A program made the position numbers and the translations under genes. From Streptomyces zhihengii (GTDB lineage Bacteria; Actinomycetota; Actinomycetes; Streptomycetales; Streptomycetaceae), in NCBI RefSeq assembly GCF_016919245.1, contig NZ_JAFEJA010000001.1, positions 4,206,001 through 4,270,000 of the forward strand: a stretch of DNA of 64,000 nt. Reading direction: 5' to 3'. Within the stretch, counting starts at the first letter, position 1. Every line of letters begins with the position of its first letter. The notes under the pieces were generated by a model. The model ran no database searches, was not told the DNA's origin, and saw only the letters and a program-made list of their open reading frames with translations. Shown one piece after another: positions 18,542-27,707 of this stretch.

Positions 18542-19270
18542 GTGACGCAGATGTACAACCCCACAGTCGCCCGGCTCACCTACAAGGCCGTCCTCGGACG
18601 GCGCCGCGCCGCGATCCTCTTCGTGCTGCCCGCCCTGCTGCTGCTGATCGCCGTCGCGGTGCGCATGCTGAACGGGGTCGACGACCAGGTGGCCGCCGAC
18701 GTCCTCGGCGGATTCGCGCTGGCCACGATGGTGCCGCTGATCGGTGTGATCGCGGGCACCGGGTCGATCAGCCCCGAGATCGACGACGGTTCGATCGTCT
18801 ACCTGCTCTCCAAGCCCGTGAAGCGGCCGACGATCGTCTTCACCAAGCTGATCGTCGCGATCGCCGTGACCATGGCCTTCTCGGCGGTGCCCACCCTCCT
18901 CGCGGGCCTGATCCTCAACGGCAACGGCCAGCAGGTCGCGGTCGCCTACACGATCGCGGCGCTGGTCGCCTCGATCGCCTACAGCGCGCTGTTCCTGCTG
19001 CTCGGCACGGTCAGCCGGCACGCGGTCGTCATCGGCCTGGTCTACGCCCTGGTCTGGGAGACGCTGTTCGGCAGCCTGGTGCCCGGCGCGCGGACGCTCA
19101 GCGTCCAGCAGTGGGCGCTGTCGCTGGCCGAACGCGTCGCGGGTGACGGCCTGGTCGGCTCGGACGTCGGCCTGCCGGCGGCGGTGGCGCTGCTCGCCGG
19201 GGTGACGGTGGCCGCGACCTGGTACGCGGGCCAGAAGCTGCGCACCCTCACCCTCGCGGGCGAGGAGTAG
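18542..19270 (+). CDS. ABC-2 type permease (second of pair)
   Basis: Product of 242 residues with about six hydrophobic helices, the first being AAILFVLPALLLLIAVAV. The segment SPEIDDGSIVYLLSKPV is typical of ABC-2 permeases such as those encoded beside NatA-like ATPases. The GTG start follows AAAGGAG. It is the last gene of the four-gene operon and is followed by a strong hairpin. Confidence 0.87.
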   Translation: MTQMYNPTVARLTYKAVLGRRRAAILFVLPALLLLIAVAVRMLNGVDDQVAADVLGGFALATMVPLIGVIAGTGSISPEIDDGSIVYLLSKPVKRPTIVFTKLIVAIAVTMAFSAVPTLLAGLILNGNGQQVAVAYTIAALVASIAYSALFLLLGTVSRHAVVIGLVYALVWETLFGSLVPGARTLSVQQWALSLAERVAGDGLVGSDVGLPAAVALLAGVTVAATWYAGQKLRTLTLAGEE

Positions 19271-19300
19271 GCGGGGCGCACGCCGGGGCCGGGCGCCGAA

Positions 19301-19338
19301 CGGGGCCCGGGCGCCCGGGAGTACGTGCCCGGGCCCCG
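19301..19338. terminator. Terminator between converging ABC operon and MFS gene
   Basis: A perfect 12-bp GC stem (19301-19312 against 19327-19338) with a 14-base loop lies 30 bp after the permease stop. The MFS gene comes from the other side, so it may serve both. The rest of the gap to 19473 is GC-rich and shows no gene. Confidence 0.75.
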
Positions 19339-19473
19339 TCTCCTGTGCGTACGGGCCCCGGTGCCGGGGCGGAGAAGGACGCCGCGGGGCGGGAGCCGGT
19401 GCGCTCGCGCCCCGCGGCCGTTCACGGGCGCCTGCCGCGGCCGGACCCCGGGCCGTGCGGTCGCGGGCGGGCG

Positions 19474-20757
19474 TCAGACCGTGCGGTCGCGGGCGGCCAG
19501 CAGCCCCACCCCCGCGGCCACCGCGCAGACCCCCAGCATCAGCGCCAGCGGCACCGTCCAGCCGCCGGTCGCCTGGTGGACCGTGCCGGCGGCCAGCGGC
19601 CCCGCGGCGGCGAGCAGATACCCGACGGCCTGCGCCATCCCGGAGAGCCGGGCGGCCGTGGCCGCGGTGCCGGTGCGCAGCACGATCAGCGTCAGGGCGA
19701 GGGCGAGCGCGCCGCCCTGCCCGATGCCGAGGACCGCCGACCACAGCCACGCGCCGCCCGCCGGATCGGCCATCAGCCCGGCGAACCCGGCCGCCACCAG
19801 CGAGGTCACGACCACCACCAGGGGCCGCTGGCCGCGCATCCGCCCGGCGAGCAGCGGCACCACGAACGCGCTCGCGACCTGGATGAGGTTGTTGAAGGCG
19901 AAGACCAGGCCCGCGGTGGAGGCGTCCGTCCCGTGGTCGGTGAGGATCGTGGGCATCCAGGCGATCAGCACGTAGGACCACAGCGACTGGAGCCCCATGA
20001 AGAGGGTGACCTGCCACGCCAGGGCCGACCGCCACACGCTCCGCGCCGGCCCCGGGGCGGCGGGGAGGCGGACCTCGTGGCCCGTGCGGCCCCGGGCGAT
20101 CAGCACCTGGGGCAGCCAGGCCAGCGCCGCGACCGCGGCGAGCAGCGACCAGGACGCCAGCGACGCCTGCCAGCTCCCGCCGAACGCCCGCTCCAGCGGC
20201 ACGGACGCGGCGGCGGCCAGTGTCGCCCCGGCGATCATCGCGCCCGTGTAGAGCGAGGTCATCGACGCGGCCCGGTCCGGGAAGTCGCGCTTGATCAGGC
20301 CCGGCATCAGCACGTTGAGCAGCGCGATGGCGGTGCCGACCAGCACCCCGCCGCCGTAGAGCGCGGCGACCGAGGGCAGTACGCGCACGGAGATGCCGGC
20401 CGCGAGGAGCAGCAGCGCGGCGAACAGCACCCGTTCGGTGCCGAAGCGGCGGCCGAGCCAGGGGGCCACCAGGGCGCCCGCGCCGAGGAAGAGCACGGGC
20501 ACCGAGGTCACCAGGCTGACCGCGGCCGACGACAGCCCGAAGGCCCCGCCGATCTCACCGGCCAGCGGAGACACGCTCGCCAGTGCCGCGCGCATGTTGA
20601 CCGAGGCGAGGACGACGCCGACGAGCAGCACCCCGGGGCGGGCCGCCAGGGCGCGCCGGGCCGCCCGGCCCTCGGCCGAGGGGCGGACGTCGGCCTCGGC
20701 GTCGGGGGGCAGGAGGAGGGTCTGCGGTCCGGAGTCCGGGCGTGGCAAGGCGAACAC
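19474..20757 (-). CDS. MFS transporter, CynX/NimT-like family
   Basis: Product of 427 residues with about twelve hydrophobic helices. The first loop region SVNMRAALASVSPLAGEI and the segment WLGRRFGTERVL resemble the cyanate/nitroimidazole (CynX/NimT) group of major facilitators. Its substrate is unknown. The start at GTG 20757 has only a close AAAGG before it, so the true start may be further in; the first about 35 residues are not membrane-like. It lies 85 bp downstream of a FadR-type regulator on the same strand and is probably controlled by it. Confidence 0.85.
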   Translation of the reverse strand: MFALPRPDSGPQTLLLPPDAEADVRPSAEGRAARRALAARPGVLLVGVVLASVNMRAALASVSPLAGEIGGAFGLSSAAVSLVTSVPVLFLGAGALVAPWLGRRFGTERVLFAALLLLAAGISVRVLPSVAALYGGGVLVGTAIALLNVLMPGLIKRDFPDRAASMTSLYTGAMIAGATLAAAASVPLERAFGGSWQASLASWSLLAAVAALAWLPQVLIARGRTGHEVRLPAAPGPARSVWRSALAWQVTLFMGLQSLWSYVLIAWMPTILTDHGTDASTAGLVFAFNNLIQVASAFVVPLLAGRMRGQRPLVVVVTSLVAAGFAGLMADPAGGAWLWSAVLGIGQGGALALALTLIVLRTGTAATAARLSGMAQAVGYLLAAAGPLAAGTVHQATGGWTVPLALMLGVCAVAAGVGLLAARDRTV

Positions 20758-20842
20758 CTTTCTGGTGGTGACCGTCGGGTGCGGGCCTCGGACGCGGGGC
20801 GAGGGGCTTCCGGCGATGTGCGGGGGGAGGAGGGGGCGCCGG

Positions 20843-21529
20843 TCAGGCCGTCCGGTGGGCGGTGAGCGCGCGCACGGCCTCGATGGGGACCTTCAGCAGG
20901 TCGCGGGCGGCCCGCTCGGCGGCGGCCGGGTCGCCGCCGGCGACGGCGTCGACCAGGGCGGTGTGCGCGGCGATGTCGATCGGCGGCATCTCCCGGTCGC
21001 CGAGCGCGTGCACCAGCACCTCGTGCACCTGGGCCGAGAAGAAGCGGTACACCTCGACGAAGGCGGAGTTGTGGGTGGCCTCGACGACCGCGAGGTGGAA
21101 GGCGACATCGGCGTCCGCGTCCCGGTCGCCCCCGGCCACCACGGTCGCCAGCGCGTCCCGCATCCGCCGCAGGTCGGCCGGGTCGTGGCGCTCGGCGGCC
21201 AGCCGGGCTGCCTCGGCCTCCAGGGCGACCCGCAGTTCGAGCACCTCCAGGGCGTCGGCCCGGCGCATGTGGCGCAGGACGGCGGCGGGGTCGGCGGTGG
21301 ACCGCACGAAGGTGCCGTTGCCCTGGCGGGACTCCAGCAGTCCGGCGTGGACGAGCACCCGGACGGCCTCGCGCACCGTGTTGCGGCCGACGCCGAGCCG
21401 GTCCGCGAGCTCGTGCTCGGTCGGGATGCGGTCGCCGACGGACCAGGCGCCCTCGGCGAGCTGGGCGCGGAGCTGGTCGACGACGGTGTCGACGAGGGAT
21501 GTGCGTCCGGCGGTCCGCAGTGCGGTCAC
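20843..21529 (-). CDS. FadR/GntR-family transcriptional regulator (FCD domain)
   Basis: Product of 228 residues. A GntR winged helix is at about 12-75 with the pattern IPTEHELADRLGVGRNTVREAVR. An all-helical FCD ligand domain follows, with metal-ligand-like residues in AFHLAVVEATHN and an HTALVDAV helix. The GTG start is preceded by a strong AGGAGGA. Ligands of this group are small carboxylates. Being upstream of the MFS gene on the same strand, it probably governs that pump and itself. Confidence 0.9.
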   Translation of the reverse strand: MTALRTAGRTSLVDTVVDQLRAQLAEGAWSVGDRIPTEHELADRLGVGRNTVREAVRVLVHAGLLESRQGNGTFVRSTADPAAVLRHMRRADALEVLELRVALEAEAARLAAERHDPADLRRMRDALATVVAGGDRDADADVAFHLAVVEATHNSAFVEVYRFFSAQVHEVLVHALGDREMPPIDIAAHTALVDAVAGGDPAAAERAARDLLKVPIEAVRALTAHRTA

Positions 21530-21773
21530 GGATCCTCCTGAGGTGGTTGCCCGGTCATCCTACAACTGGATCGGTGCATGATAAAACCATCTCCGGACGG
21601 TCGGACGGTCGGACGGACGCGCGGTCGGACTGGCGGACGGTCGGCCGTCCGCCGCCGTGCCTGCGGCCCGCGCCCGCGACGCCGCCCGGTCTCCGGTCCT
21701 ACGCCGCGCGCCGGAGCCCTTCCGGGCCCCGGGCCCGATACGGCGCCCGGCCCGCGCGGCCTAGCGTCGGACC

Positions 21774-22385
21774 ATGACGAGAATCGCGATCATCGGGACC
21801 GGACATGTGGGAAGGGCCCTCGCCGGGGGCTTCGCGAAGGCCGGTCACGAGGTGCTGTTCGGCTCCCGCGACCCGGACGCGAGGACGGGCCTCGGCCACC
21901 GGGTGGTGACGGTCGCCGAGGCGGCCGCGCAGGGGGAGGTCGTCGTCAACGCCACGCCGGGCACCGACTCCGCGGCACTGCTCGCGCCGCTGGCCCGGCC
22001 GCTGGCGGGCAAGGTGCTGCTGGACGTCGCGGTGGGCCTGACCGCCGACTTGGAGCTCGCCCACCCCAACTCCAGTGTGTCGGAGGAGATCCAGCGGGCG
22101 CTCCCGGACACCCGGGTGGTCAAGACCCTGTCCACCGTGGACTCGACGACGATGGTCGCGCCCGGCGAACTCTCCGGCCCCGGCACGGTGTTCGTCTCCG
22201 GGGACGACGACGCGGCCAAGCGGGCCGTCGAGGCGCTGCTGCACGACCTCGGCTGGCCCGCGGACGCCGTCACGGACCTGGGCGGTCTGCGCACCGCCCG
22301 TGGGCAGGAGCACTTCGCGCTGCTGTTCATGGGGATCGCCGAGGCGATCGGGACGTACACCTTCACCATCCGCGTGGTGCGCTGA
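21774..22385 (+). CDS. NADPH:F420 oxidoreductase-like (Fno/NpdG) Rossmann protein
   Basis: Product of 203 residues. It begins with a Rossmann dinucleotide motif IAIIGTGHVGRALAGGFAKAG and then FGSRDP, which suits NADP(H), followed by VVNATPGTDS and a C-terminal dimerisation helix. The family includes F420H2:NADP+ oxidoreductase and ProC-like NADP oxidoreductases. ATG 21774 is preceded by no strong Shine-Dalgarno. The upstream GGACGGTC low-complexity stretch (about 21594-21652) is not coding as far as I see. Confidence 0.82.
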   Translation: MTRIAIIGTGHVGRALAGGFAKAGHEVLFGSRDPDARTGLGHRVVTVAEAAAQGEVVVNATPGTDSAALLAPLARPLAGKVLLDVAVGLTADLELAHPNSSVSEEIQRALPDTRVVKTLSTVDSTTMVAPGELSGPGTVFVSGDDDAAKRAVEALLHDLGWPADAVTDLGGLRTARGQEHFALLFMGIAEAIGTYTFTIRVVR

Positions 22386-22657
22386 ACCGGCCGGCCGCGG
22401 TGCGCGCCGGTGCGGGAGGCGCGTCGGCGTCCACCCCGTCGGCCCCGGGCGGAAATCCGGTGGCAGCGGCGGGTCCGGCGCGGGACGATGGTCCTGCCGG
22501 TACCGCACATCTGTGCGAGGTCGGTGTACGGACCGGGAACGGGGCACGGCGACGACGCGGAGTTCGAGTCCCCGTCCGCCGGGCTCCCTTCCGGGCAGGG
22601 CCGAGCAGGCAGCAGCGGGGTGGAGCCGCCGCCGCGCGCCGCCCGGCGTCACTGCCC

Positions 22658-22702
22658 AGGGGGCGGCCGCTTCGAGCGCGCGTTCCGCGCGGGCCGCCCC
22701 CT
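22658..22702. terminator. Terminator between Fno-like and HAD genes (convergent)
   Basis: An 11-bp perfect stem (22658-22668 against 22692-22702) with a GC-rich loop lies 46 bp beyond the HAD stop. The remaining 22386-22657 stretch holds nothing I can call a gene. Confidence 0.7.
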
Positions 22703-22748
22703 CCCGGCTCCCGGGCGCGCCCTTCCCGGGCGGCACACGGGCCCCGGG

Positions 22749-23561
22749 TCAGGCCGCGAGGAGCTGCTCCAGCACCACCGCGATGCCGTCGTCGTCGTTG
22801 GACGCGGTGATCTCCTGGGCCACGGCCTTGAGTTCGTCGTGCGCGTTGGCCATCGCCACACCGTGCGCGGCCCAGCCGAACATCGGGATGTCGTTGGGCA
22901 TGTCGCCGAACGCGATGGTGTCCGCACCGCGGACGCCCAGCCGGCGGGCGGCCAGCGAGAGCCCGGTCGCCTTGCTCAGCCCCAGCGGCAGGATCTCCAC
23001 TATCCCGGGACCCGCCATCACCACGTCCACCAGGCCGCCGACCGTCGCCCTGGCCGCCCGGGTCAGCTCGTCGTCGCCGAGCACCGGGTGCTGGATGTAG
23101 AGCTTGTTCAGCGGGGCCGCCCACAGCTCGGCCGGGTCCTTCATCGGCACGTAGGGCAGCGGGCCCCCCTGCGCCCGGTAGCCCGGCGCGATCAGCACCT
23201 CCCCGTCGAGGCCGTCCTGGCTCGCGGCGAGCGCCAGCGGGCCGACCTCCGCCTCCAGCTTGGACAGCGCGAGGCCGGCGAGCTGCCGGTCCAGCGTCAG
23301 GGAGGTCAGCAGCCGGTGCTCACCGGCGTGGTAGACCTGCGCGCCCTGGCCGCACACGGCGAGACCGTCGTAGCCGAGGTCGTCCAGGATGTGCCGCGTC
23401 CACGGCACGGCACGGCCGGTGACGACGATGTGCGCCGCCCCCGCCGCGGTCACCGCGGCGAGAGCGTCCCGGGTGCGCCGCGAGACGGTGTCGTCGCTCC
23501 GCAGCAGCGTGCCGTCCAGGTCGGTGGCGACGAGCTTGTACGGGAAGGGGGCGGTGCTCAC
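22749..23561 (-). CDS. HAD-superfamily Cof-type phosphatase coupled to serS
   Basis: Product of 270 residues from GTG 23561. It has motif I DLDGTLL, VVTGRA, a C2 cap, and [13 protein letters not shown]. It is a paralogue of the 10808-11671 gene. The start GTG overlaps the serS stop as GTGA, so it is translated from the serS message. The family acts on phosphorylated small molecules; no link to serine is known to me and none is visible. Confidence 0.9.
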   Translation of the reverse strand: MSTAPFPYKLVATDLDGTLLRSDDTVSRRTRDALAAVTAAGAAHIVVTGRAVPWTRHILDDLGYDGLAVCGQGAQVYHAGEHRLLTSLTLDRQLAGLALSKLEAEVGPLALAASQDGLDGEVLIAPGYRAQGGPLPYVPMKDPAELWAAPLNKLYIQHPVLGDDELTRAARATVGGLVDVVMAGPGIVEILPLGLSKATGLSLAARRLGVRGADTIAFGDMPNDIPMFGWAAHGVAMANAHDELKAVAQEITASNDDDGIAVVLEQLLAA

Positions 23562-24835
23562 TTGGCGATCGGCTCCAGCACCTCGCGGCCGCCCAGGTAG
23601 GGGCGGAGCACCTCGGGGACGCGGACCGAACCGTCGGCGAGCTGGTGGTTCTCCAGGATCGCCACGATCGTGCGCGGCACGGCGCACAGGGTGCCGTTCA
23701 GCGTGGCCAGCGGCTGGACCTTCTTGCCGTCGCGCATGCGCACCGAGAGCCGGCGGGCCTGGAAGGAGTCGCAGTTCGAGGCGGAGGTCAGCTCGCGGTA
23801 CTTGCCCTGGGTCGGGATCCACGCCTCGCAGTCGTACTTGCGCGACGCCGAGGCGCCGAGGTCGCCGGAGGCCACGTCGATCACCTGGAACGGCAGCTCC
23901 AGGCCGGTGAGCCACTGCTTCTCCCACTCCAGGAGGCGCTGGTGCTCCGCCTCGGCCTCCTCCGGGGCCACGTAGGAGAACATCTCCACCTTGTCGAACT
24001 GGTGGACCCGGAAGATGCCCCGGGTGTCCTTGCCGTACGTACCGGCCTCACGGCGGAAGCAGGGCGAGAACCCGGCGTAGCGCAGCGGCAGCTTGTCCGC
24101 CTCGATGATCTCGTCCATGTGGTACGCGGCGAGCGGGACCTCGGAGGTGCCGACCAGGTAGTAGTCGTCGCGCTCCAGGTGGTAGACGTTCTCCGCGGCC
24201 TGGCCGAGGAAGCCGGTGCCCTCCATGGCCCGCGGGCGCACCAGCGCCGGGGTCAGCATCGGCACGAAGCCGGCCTCGGTGGCCTGGGCGATGGCCGCGT
24301 TGACCAGGGCGAGCTCCAGCAGCGCGCCGACACCGGTCAGGTAGTAGAAGCGCGAGCCGGAGACCTTGGCCCCGCGCTCGACGTCGATGGCGCCCAGGGC
24401 CTCGCCGAGCTCCAGGTGGTCCCTGGGCTCGAAGCCCTCGGCACCGAAGTCGCGGATGGTGCCGTGGGTCTCCAGGACGACGAAGTCCTCCTCGCCGCCG
24501 ACCGGAACGTCGCTGTGGACGAGGTTGCCCAGCTTCAGCAGGAGCTGACGGGCCTCGTCGTCGGCCTCGTTCTGCGCGGCCTCGGCGGACTTGACGTCGG
24601 TCTTGAGCTGCTCGGCCTGCTTCAGGAGCTCGGCACGCTCCTCGGGGGTGGCCCTGGGGATGAGCTTGCCGAGCGACTTCTGCTCGGAGCGCAGCTCGTC
24701 GAAGCGGAGGCCCGACGACCGCCGCCGCTCGTCGGACAGGAGCAGGGCGTCGACGAGGTCGACATCCTCTCCACGGGCGCGCTGGGATGCGCGGACTCGG
24801 TCGGGGTCCTCACGGAGCAGGCGAAGGTCAATCAC
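23558..24835 (-). CDS. serS: Seryl-tRNA synthetase
   Basis: Product of 425 residues, the usual length. The N-terminal [17 protein letters not shown] starts a long antiparallel coiled coil (about residues 30-100) that grips the long variable arm of tRNA-Ser. The class II catalytic core has motif 2 [25 protein letters not shown] (around 260-280) and motif 3 [17 protein letters not shown]. It charges tRNA-Ser in the cytoplasm. The GTG start overlaps no other gene; the stop is coupled to the HAD gene. No T-box leader is visible upstream. Confidence 0.97.
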   Translation of the reverse strand: MIDLRLLREDPDRVRASQRARGEDVDLVDALLLSDERRRSSGLRFDELRSEQKSLGKLIPRATPEERAELLKQAEQLKTDVKSAEAAQNEADDEARQLLLKLGNLVHSDVPVGGEEDFVVLETHGTIRDFGAEGFEPRDHLELGEALGAIDVERGAKVSGSRFYYLTGVGALLELALVNAAIAQATEAGFVPMLTPALVRPRAMEGTGFLGQAAENVYHLERDDYYLVGTSEVPLAAYHMDEIIEADKLPLRYAGFSPCFRREAGTYGKDTRGIFRVHQFDKVEMFSYVAPEEAEAEHQRLLEWEKQWLTGLELPFQVIDVASGDLGASASRKYDCEAWIPTQGKYRELTSASNCDSFQARRLSVRMRDGKKVQPLATLNGTLCAVPRTIVAILENHQLADGSVRVPEVLRPYLGGREVLEPIAK

Positions 24836-25045
24836 CCCACCAGGCTACCGGTGCCGACTCGGGCCACCCCACCCGATAAACCACGCGTGTCGCTTTGCCC
24901 GAATTGCGAGAATTGATAAAAACTGCCACCGGCTGGTACGGCCGGGGAAATGGTGACGCGCCGGACCTGCCCTCAAGATCCTTTGCGCCGCCACGGGTGT
25001 GCCCGACTCCGGGGCGGCGCGGTTCCGTCCGGATCGTGGGATCCC

Positions 25046-25356
25046 TTGTCCACAGGAATGTGGCCTCCCGGGGAGTTATCCACAGGGTGTGGGGGCTCTC
25101 TGTGGATTTCGGAATTGATCATTCCGAATAGCCTTCCAGGGCGTCGGGATTCCTGTTTTAAACCCCACTCACACACTCATTCGGGTGGGAATTCATCGCT
25201 CTGACGTGTTGATCGACGTAATTCGGGTGACAGGGCCTGACCTGTGGCTCTGTGGACGGAACTGGGTGGACTGGGGGATTTGTCGACTGTGCGGCGATGC
25301 GTTGTCGACTTGTCCCCAGGTCGAGATGCGCTCCTGTGGATAACTTCTGTGGACAA
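25046..25356. promoter_or_regulatory. DnaA-box group 2 in the serS-pheA gap
   Basis: Perfect boxes: TTGTCCACA (25046-25054), TTATCCACA (25076-25084), and on the minus strand TTATCCACA (25335-25343) and TTGTCCACA (25348-25356). Weaker ones: CCGTCCACA on the minus strand (about 25251-25259) and TTGTCCCCA (25310-25318). The gap from 24836 to 25477 has lower GC than the genes around it and contains no convincing gene. A 17-base direct repeat GGCAGGGCGCCCGGCAG occurs twice near 25419-25456. Confidence 0.75.
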
Positions 25357-25477
25357 CGAAAATCTGCAGGTAGTACGGCGCGGGACGGCACGGAGGGCAG
25401 CACGGACAACAAGGACGGCAGGGCGCCCGGCAGCGCAGCCGGCAGGGCGCCCGGCAGGGACGGTGCCCCGGGACGGC

Positions 25478-26419
25478 TCAGATGTCCGTACGGCCGTCCT
25501 GGCAGCGGGCCAGCCAGTCCGACGCCGCGGTGAATTCCGCGTCCGAGGTCCCCGCCCGCAGCGGCCGCACGTCCTGGCGTGCCACCCCCGCCCGCGGATA
25601 CGAGCCGAGGAACCGCACCTTCGGGCAGATCCGCTTCAGCCCCATCAGCGCCTCGCCCACCCGGCGGTCCGCGATGTGGCCCTCCGCGTCGACCGCGAAG
25701 CAGTAGTTGCCGATGCCCGCGCCCGTGGGGCGGGACTGGATCAGCATCAGGTTGACCCCCCGCACCGCGAACTCCTGGAGCAGCTCCAGCAGGGCGCCGG
25801 GGTGGTCCTCCCCCATCCAGATGACCACCGAGGTCTTGTCCGCACCGGTCGGCGCCGAGGGGCGGGCCGGACGGCCCACGAGCACGAACCGGGTCTCCGC
25901 GTTCTCGGCGTCGTGGATCTCGGTGACCAGCGGCTCCAGACCGTAGGTCGCCGCCGCGAACTCGCCCGCGAAGGCCGCGTCGTAGCGGCCCTCCTGCACC
26001 AGCCGGGCGCCGTCCGCGTTGGAGGCCGCCGACTCCCACAGCGCGTCCGGCAGATGCGCCCGCAGCCAGTTGCGCACCTGGGGCTGGGCGACCGGGTGGC
26101 CCGTCACCGTCTTGATGCCGGCGAGCGTCGTGCCCGGCCGCACCAGCAGTGCGAACGCGATCGGCAGCAGCACCTCGCGGTAGATCATCAGCGGTTCGCC
26201 CGCGGCCAGTTCGTCGAGCGTGGCGGTGACGCCGCCCTCCACCGAGTTCTCGATCGGCACCAGGGCCGCGGCGGCCTCGCCGGCCCGCACCGCGTCCAGT
26301 GCCGCGGGCACCGAGACCATCGGGACGAGCTCGCGGGTCGCCGCCTCCGGGAGCGTGCGCAGGGCGGCCTCGGTGAAGGTGCCCTCGGGGCCGAGATACG
26401 TGAAGCGCGTGGCGGACAT
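25478..26419 (-). CDS. pheA: Prephenate dehydratase
   Basis: Product of 313 residues from ATG 26419 (GTG 26428 is possible). The periplasmic-binding-like catalytic domain shows YLGPEGTFTEAA, PIENSVEGGV and the conserved ETRFVLV (containing the family TRF motif) at about 170. A C-terminal ACT domain (about 195-275) has GALLELLQEFAVRGVNL and IQSRP, the phenylalanine-binding ESRP-like region. It converts prephenate to phenylpyruvate in phenylalanine synthesis and is probably feedback-inhibited by Phe. It lies 51 bp after dtpA in the same direction, so read-through from the copper cluster is possible. Confidence 0.95.
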   Translation of the reverse strand: MSATRFTYLGPEGTFTEAALRTLPEAATRELVPMVSVPAALDAVRAGEAAAALVPIENSVEGGVTATLDELAAGEPLMIYREVLLPIAFALLVRPGTTLAGIKTVTGHPVAQPQVRNWLRAHLPDALWESAASNADGARLVQEGRYDAAFAGEFAAATYGLEPLVTEIHDAENAETRFVLVGRPARPSAPTGADKTSVVIWMGEDHPGALLELLQEFAVRGVNLMLIQSRPTGAGIGNYCFAVDAEGHIADRRVGEALMGLKRICPKVRFLGSYPRAGVARQDVRPLRAGTSDAEFTAASDWLARCQDGRTDI

Positions 26420-26470
26420 ACCCGTCACCCTAATGGCCCGGGGCCCGCCCGACGGCCGGTACGCGGTGCC

Positions 26471-27700
26471 TCACCCCTCCAGCAGCGCCTGCCCCACGTA
26501 CTCGCCCTTCCCCGGCCCGCCGGGCACCGCGAACAGTCCGCTCGCCTCGTGCCGGATGAACGCGGACAGCGCGTCGCCCCGGTCGAGCTTGCGCTGCACC
26601 GGCACGAAGCCGCGCAGCGGATCGGCCTGCCAGCAGACGAAGAGGAGCCCCGCGTCGGGCGTCCCGTCCGCGCCGATCCCGTCGTGGAAGGAGAACGGCC
26701 GGCGCAGCATCGCCGCACCGCCGTTCTGCTCGGGGGCGGAGATCCGGGCGTGGGCGTCGGCGGCGATCACCGGCCTGCCGTCCGCACCGGCCGCTTCGAG
26801 GTCGGGCTCCGTCGTCTCCGTGCCGCCGGTGAGCGGCGCCCCGTCCGACTTGCGCCGGCCGATCACCCGCTCCTGACGGGCGAGGGAGAGCTTCTCCCAG
26901 TCGTCGAGCAGCATCCGGATGCGCCGCACGACCGCGTACGAACCCCCGGCCATCCAGGCGTGGTCGGTGCCGGAGGGCACGAACACCCGCTCCGCGAAGT
27001 CGGGTTCGGCCGGCTTGGGGTTGCCCGTGCCGTCGATCTGGCCCATCAGGTTGCGCGCCGTCATCGGCTTCGCCGTGGCACCGGGGGAGCGGTTGAAGCC
27101 GTTCATCTGCCAGCGCACCCGGGCGGCGTCGCCCGCCGCCTTCTGCAGCGTGCGCAGGGCGTGGAAGGCGACCAGCGCGTCGTCGGCGCCGATCTGCACC
27201 CACAGATCGCCGTCCGACCGCCTGGCGTCCAGCCGGTCGGAGGAGAAGGCGGGCAGCGGGTCGAGCTGCGCGGGACGGGCCGCGGTCAGGGACGTGCGGT
27301 CGAAGAAGGTCCGGCCGAAGCCGAAGGTGACGGTCAGCGACGAGGGCCCCGCGTCGAGGGCGACACCCGTGTCGCCGTCCCCCGCGGGCTCCCCGGCCAT
27401 CAGCCGCGCCGCGAGCCGGGACCAGCGCCGCAGCAGCGCCGCCGCCTCCCGGCGGCCCGCGCCCGGACGCAGGTCGAAGGCGACGAGATGCCCGTGGGAC
27501 TGCTGCGGGTCGGTGATGCCCGCCTGGTGGGTGCCGTGGAAGACGGCGGCGCTGGAGCCGACCGCCGTCAGCGGCGTCGGGGGAGCGTCCGCCGCCGCGT
27601 ACCCGGCGGCGCCGCCCGCCGCGCCGAGGACGAGACCGGTGGCCCCGGCCGCGCCCGCGGTGCCGAGCAGCCGGCGCCTGGAGATGTCGTTGTCGCTCAC
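26471..27700 (-). CDS. dtpA: Tat-exported DyP-type heme peroxidase (DtpA-like)
   Basis: Product of 409 residues. The N-terminus has a twin-arginine motif SRRRLLG followed by a long Ala/Gly hydrophobic stretch, so it is a Tat substrate. The body is a DyP-type peroxidase with the distal Asp motif in GQIDGTGNPKP and a C-terminal region with RPFSFHDG and FVCWQADP. In S. lividans the homologue DtpA is needed for maturation of the copper radical oxidase GlxA and for copper-dependent development. The neighbouring genes (copC/D, ecuC, sco, ycnI) are the same as there. The start is 7 bp after the copC/D stop. Confidence 0.92.
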   Translation of the reverse strand: MSDNDISRRRLLGTAGAAGATGLVLGAAGGAAGYAAADAPPTPLTAVGSSAAVFHGTHQAGITDPQQSHGHLVAFDLRPGAGRREAAALLRRWSRLAARLMAGEPAGDGDTGVALDAGPSSLTVTFGFGRTFFDRTSLTAARPAQLDPLPAFSSDRLDARRSDGDLWVQIGADDALVAFHALRTLQKAAGDAARVRWQMNGFNRSPGATAKPMTARNLMGQIDGTGNPKPAEPDFAERVFVPSGTDHAWMAGGSYAVVRRIRMLLDDWEKLSLARQERVIGRRKSDGAPLTGGTETTEPDLEAAGADGRPVIAADAHARISAPEQNGGAAMLRRPFSFHDGIGADGTPDAGLLFVCWQADPLRGFVPVQRKLDRGDALSAFIRHEASGLFAVPGGPGKGEYVGQALLEG

Positions 27701-27707
27701 GGGTGGT

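Noticed and set aside
22386..22748. Plus-strand frames in the gap after the Fno-like gene
   Set aside because: They continue into the antisense of the HAD gene and have no Shine-Dalgarno or domain.
24836..25045. T-box or other riboswitch leader for serS
   Set aside because: I could find neither the T-box sequence nor a specifier/antiterminator stem in the minus-strand leader.
25158..26039. Minus-strand frame covering the DnaA-box gap and part of pheA
   Set aside because: It runs in another frame of pheA and through the AT-rich gap; the peptide is low complexity with no start signals.
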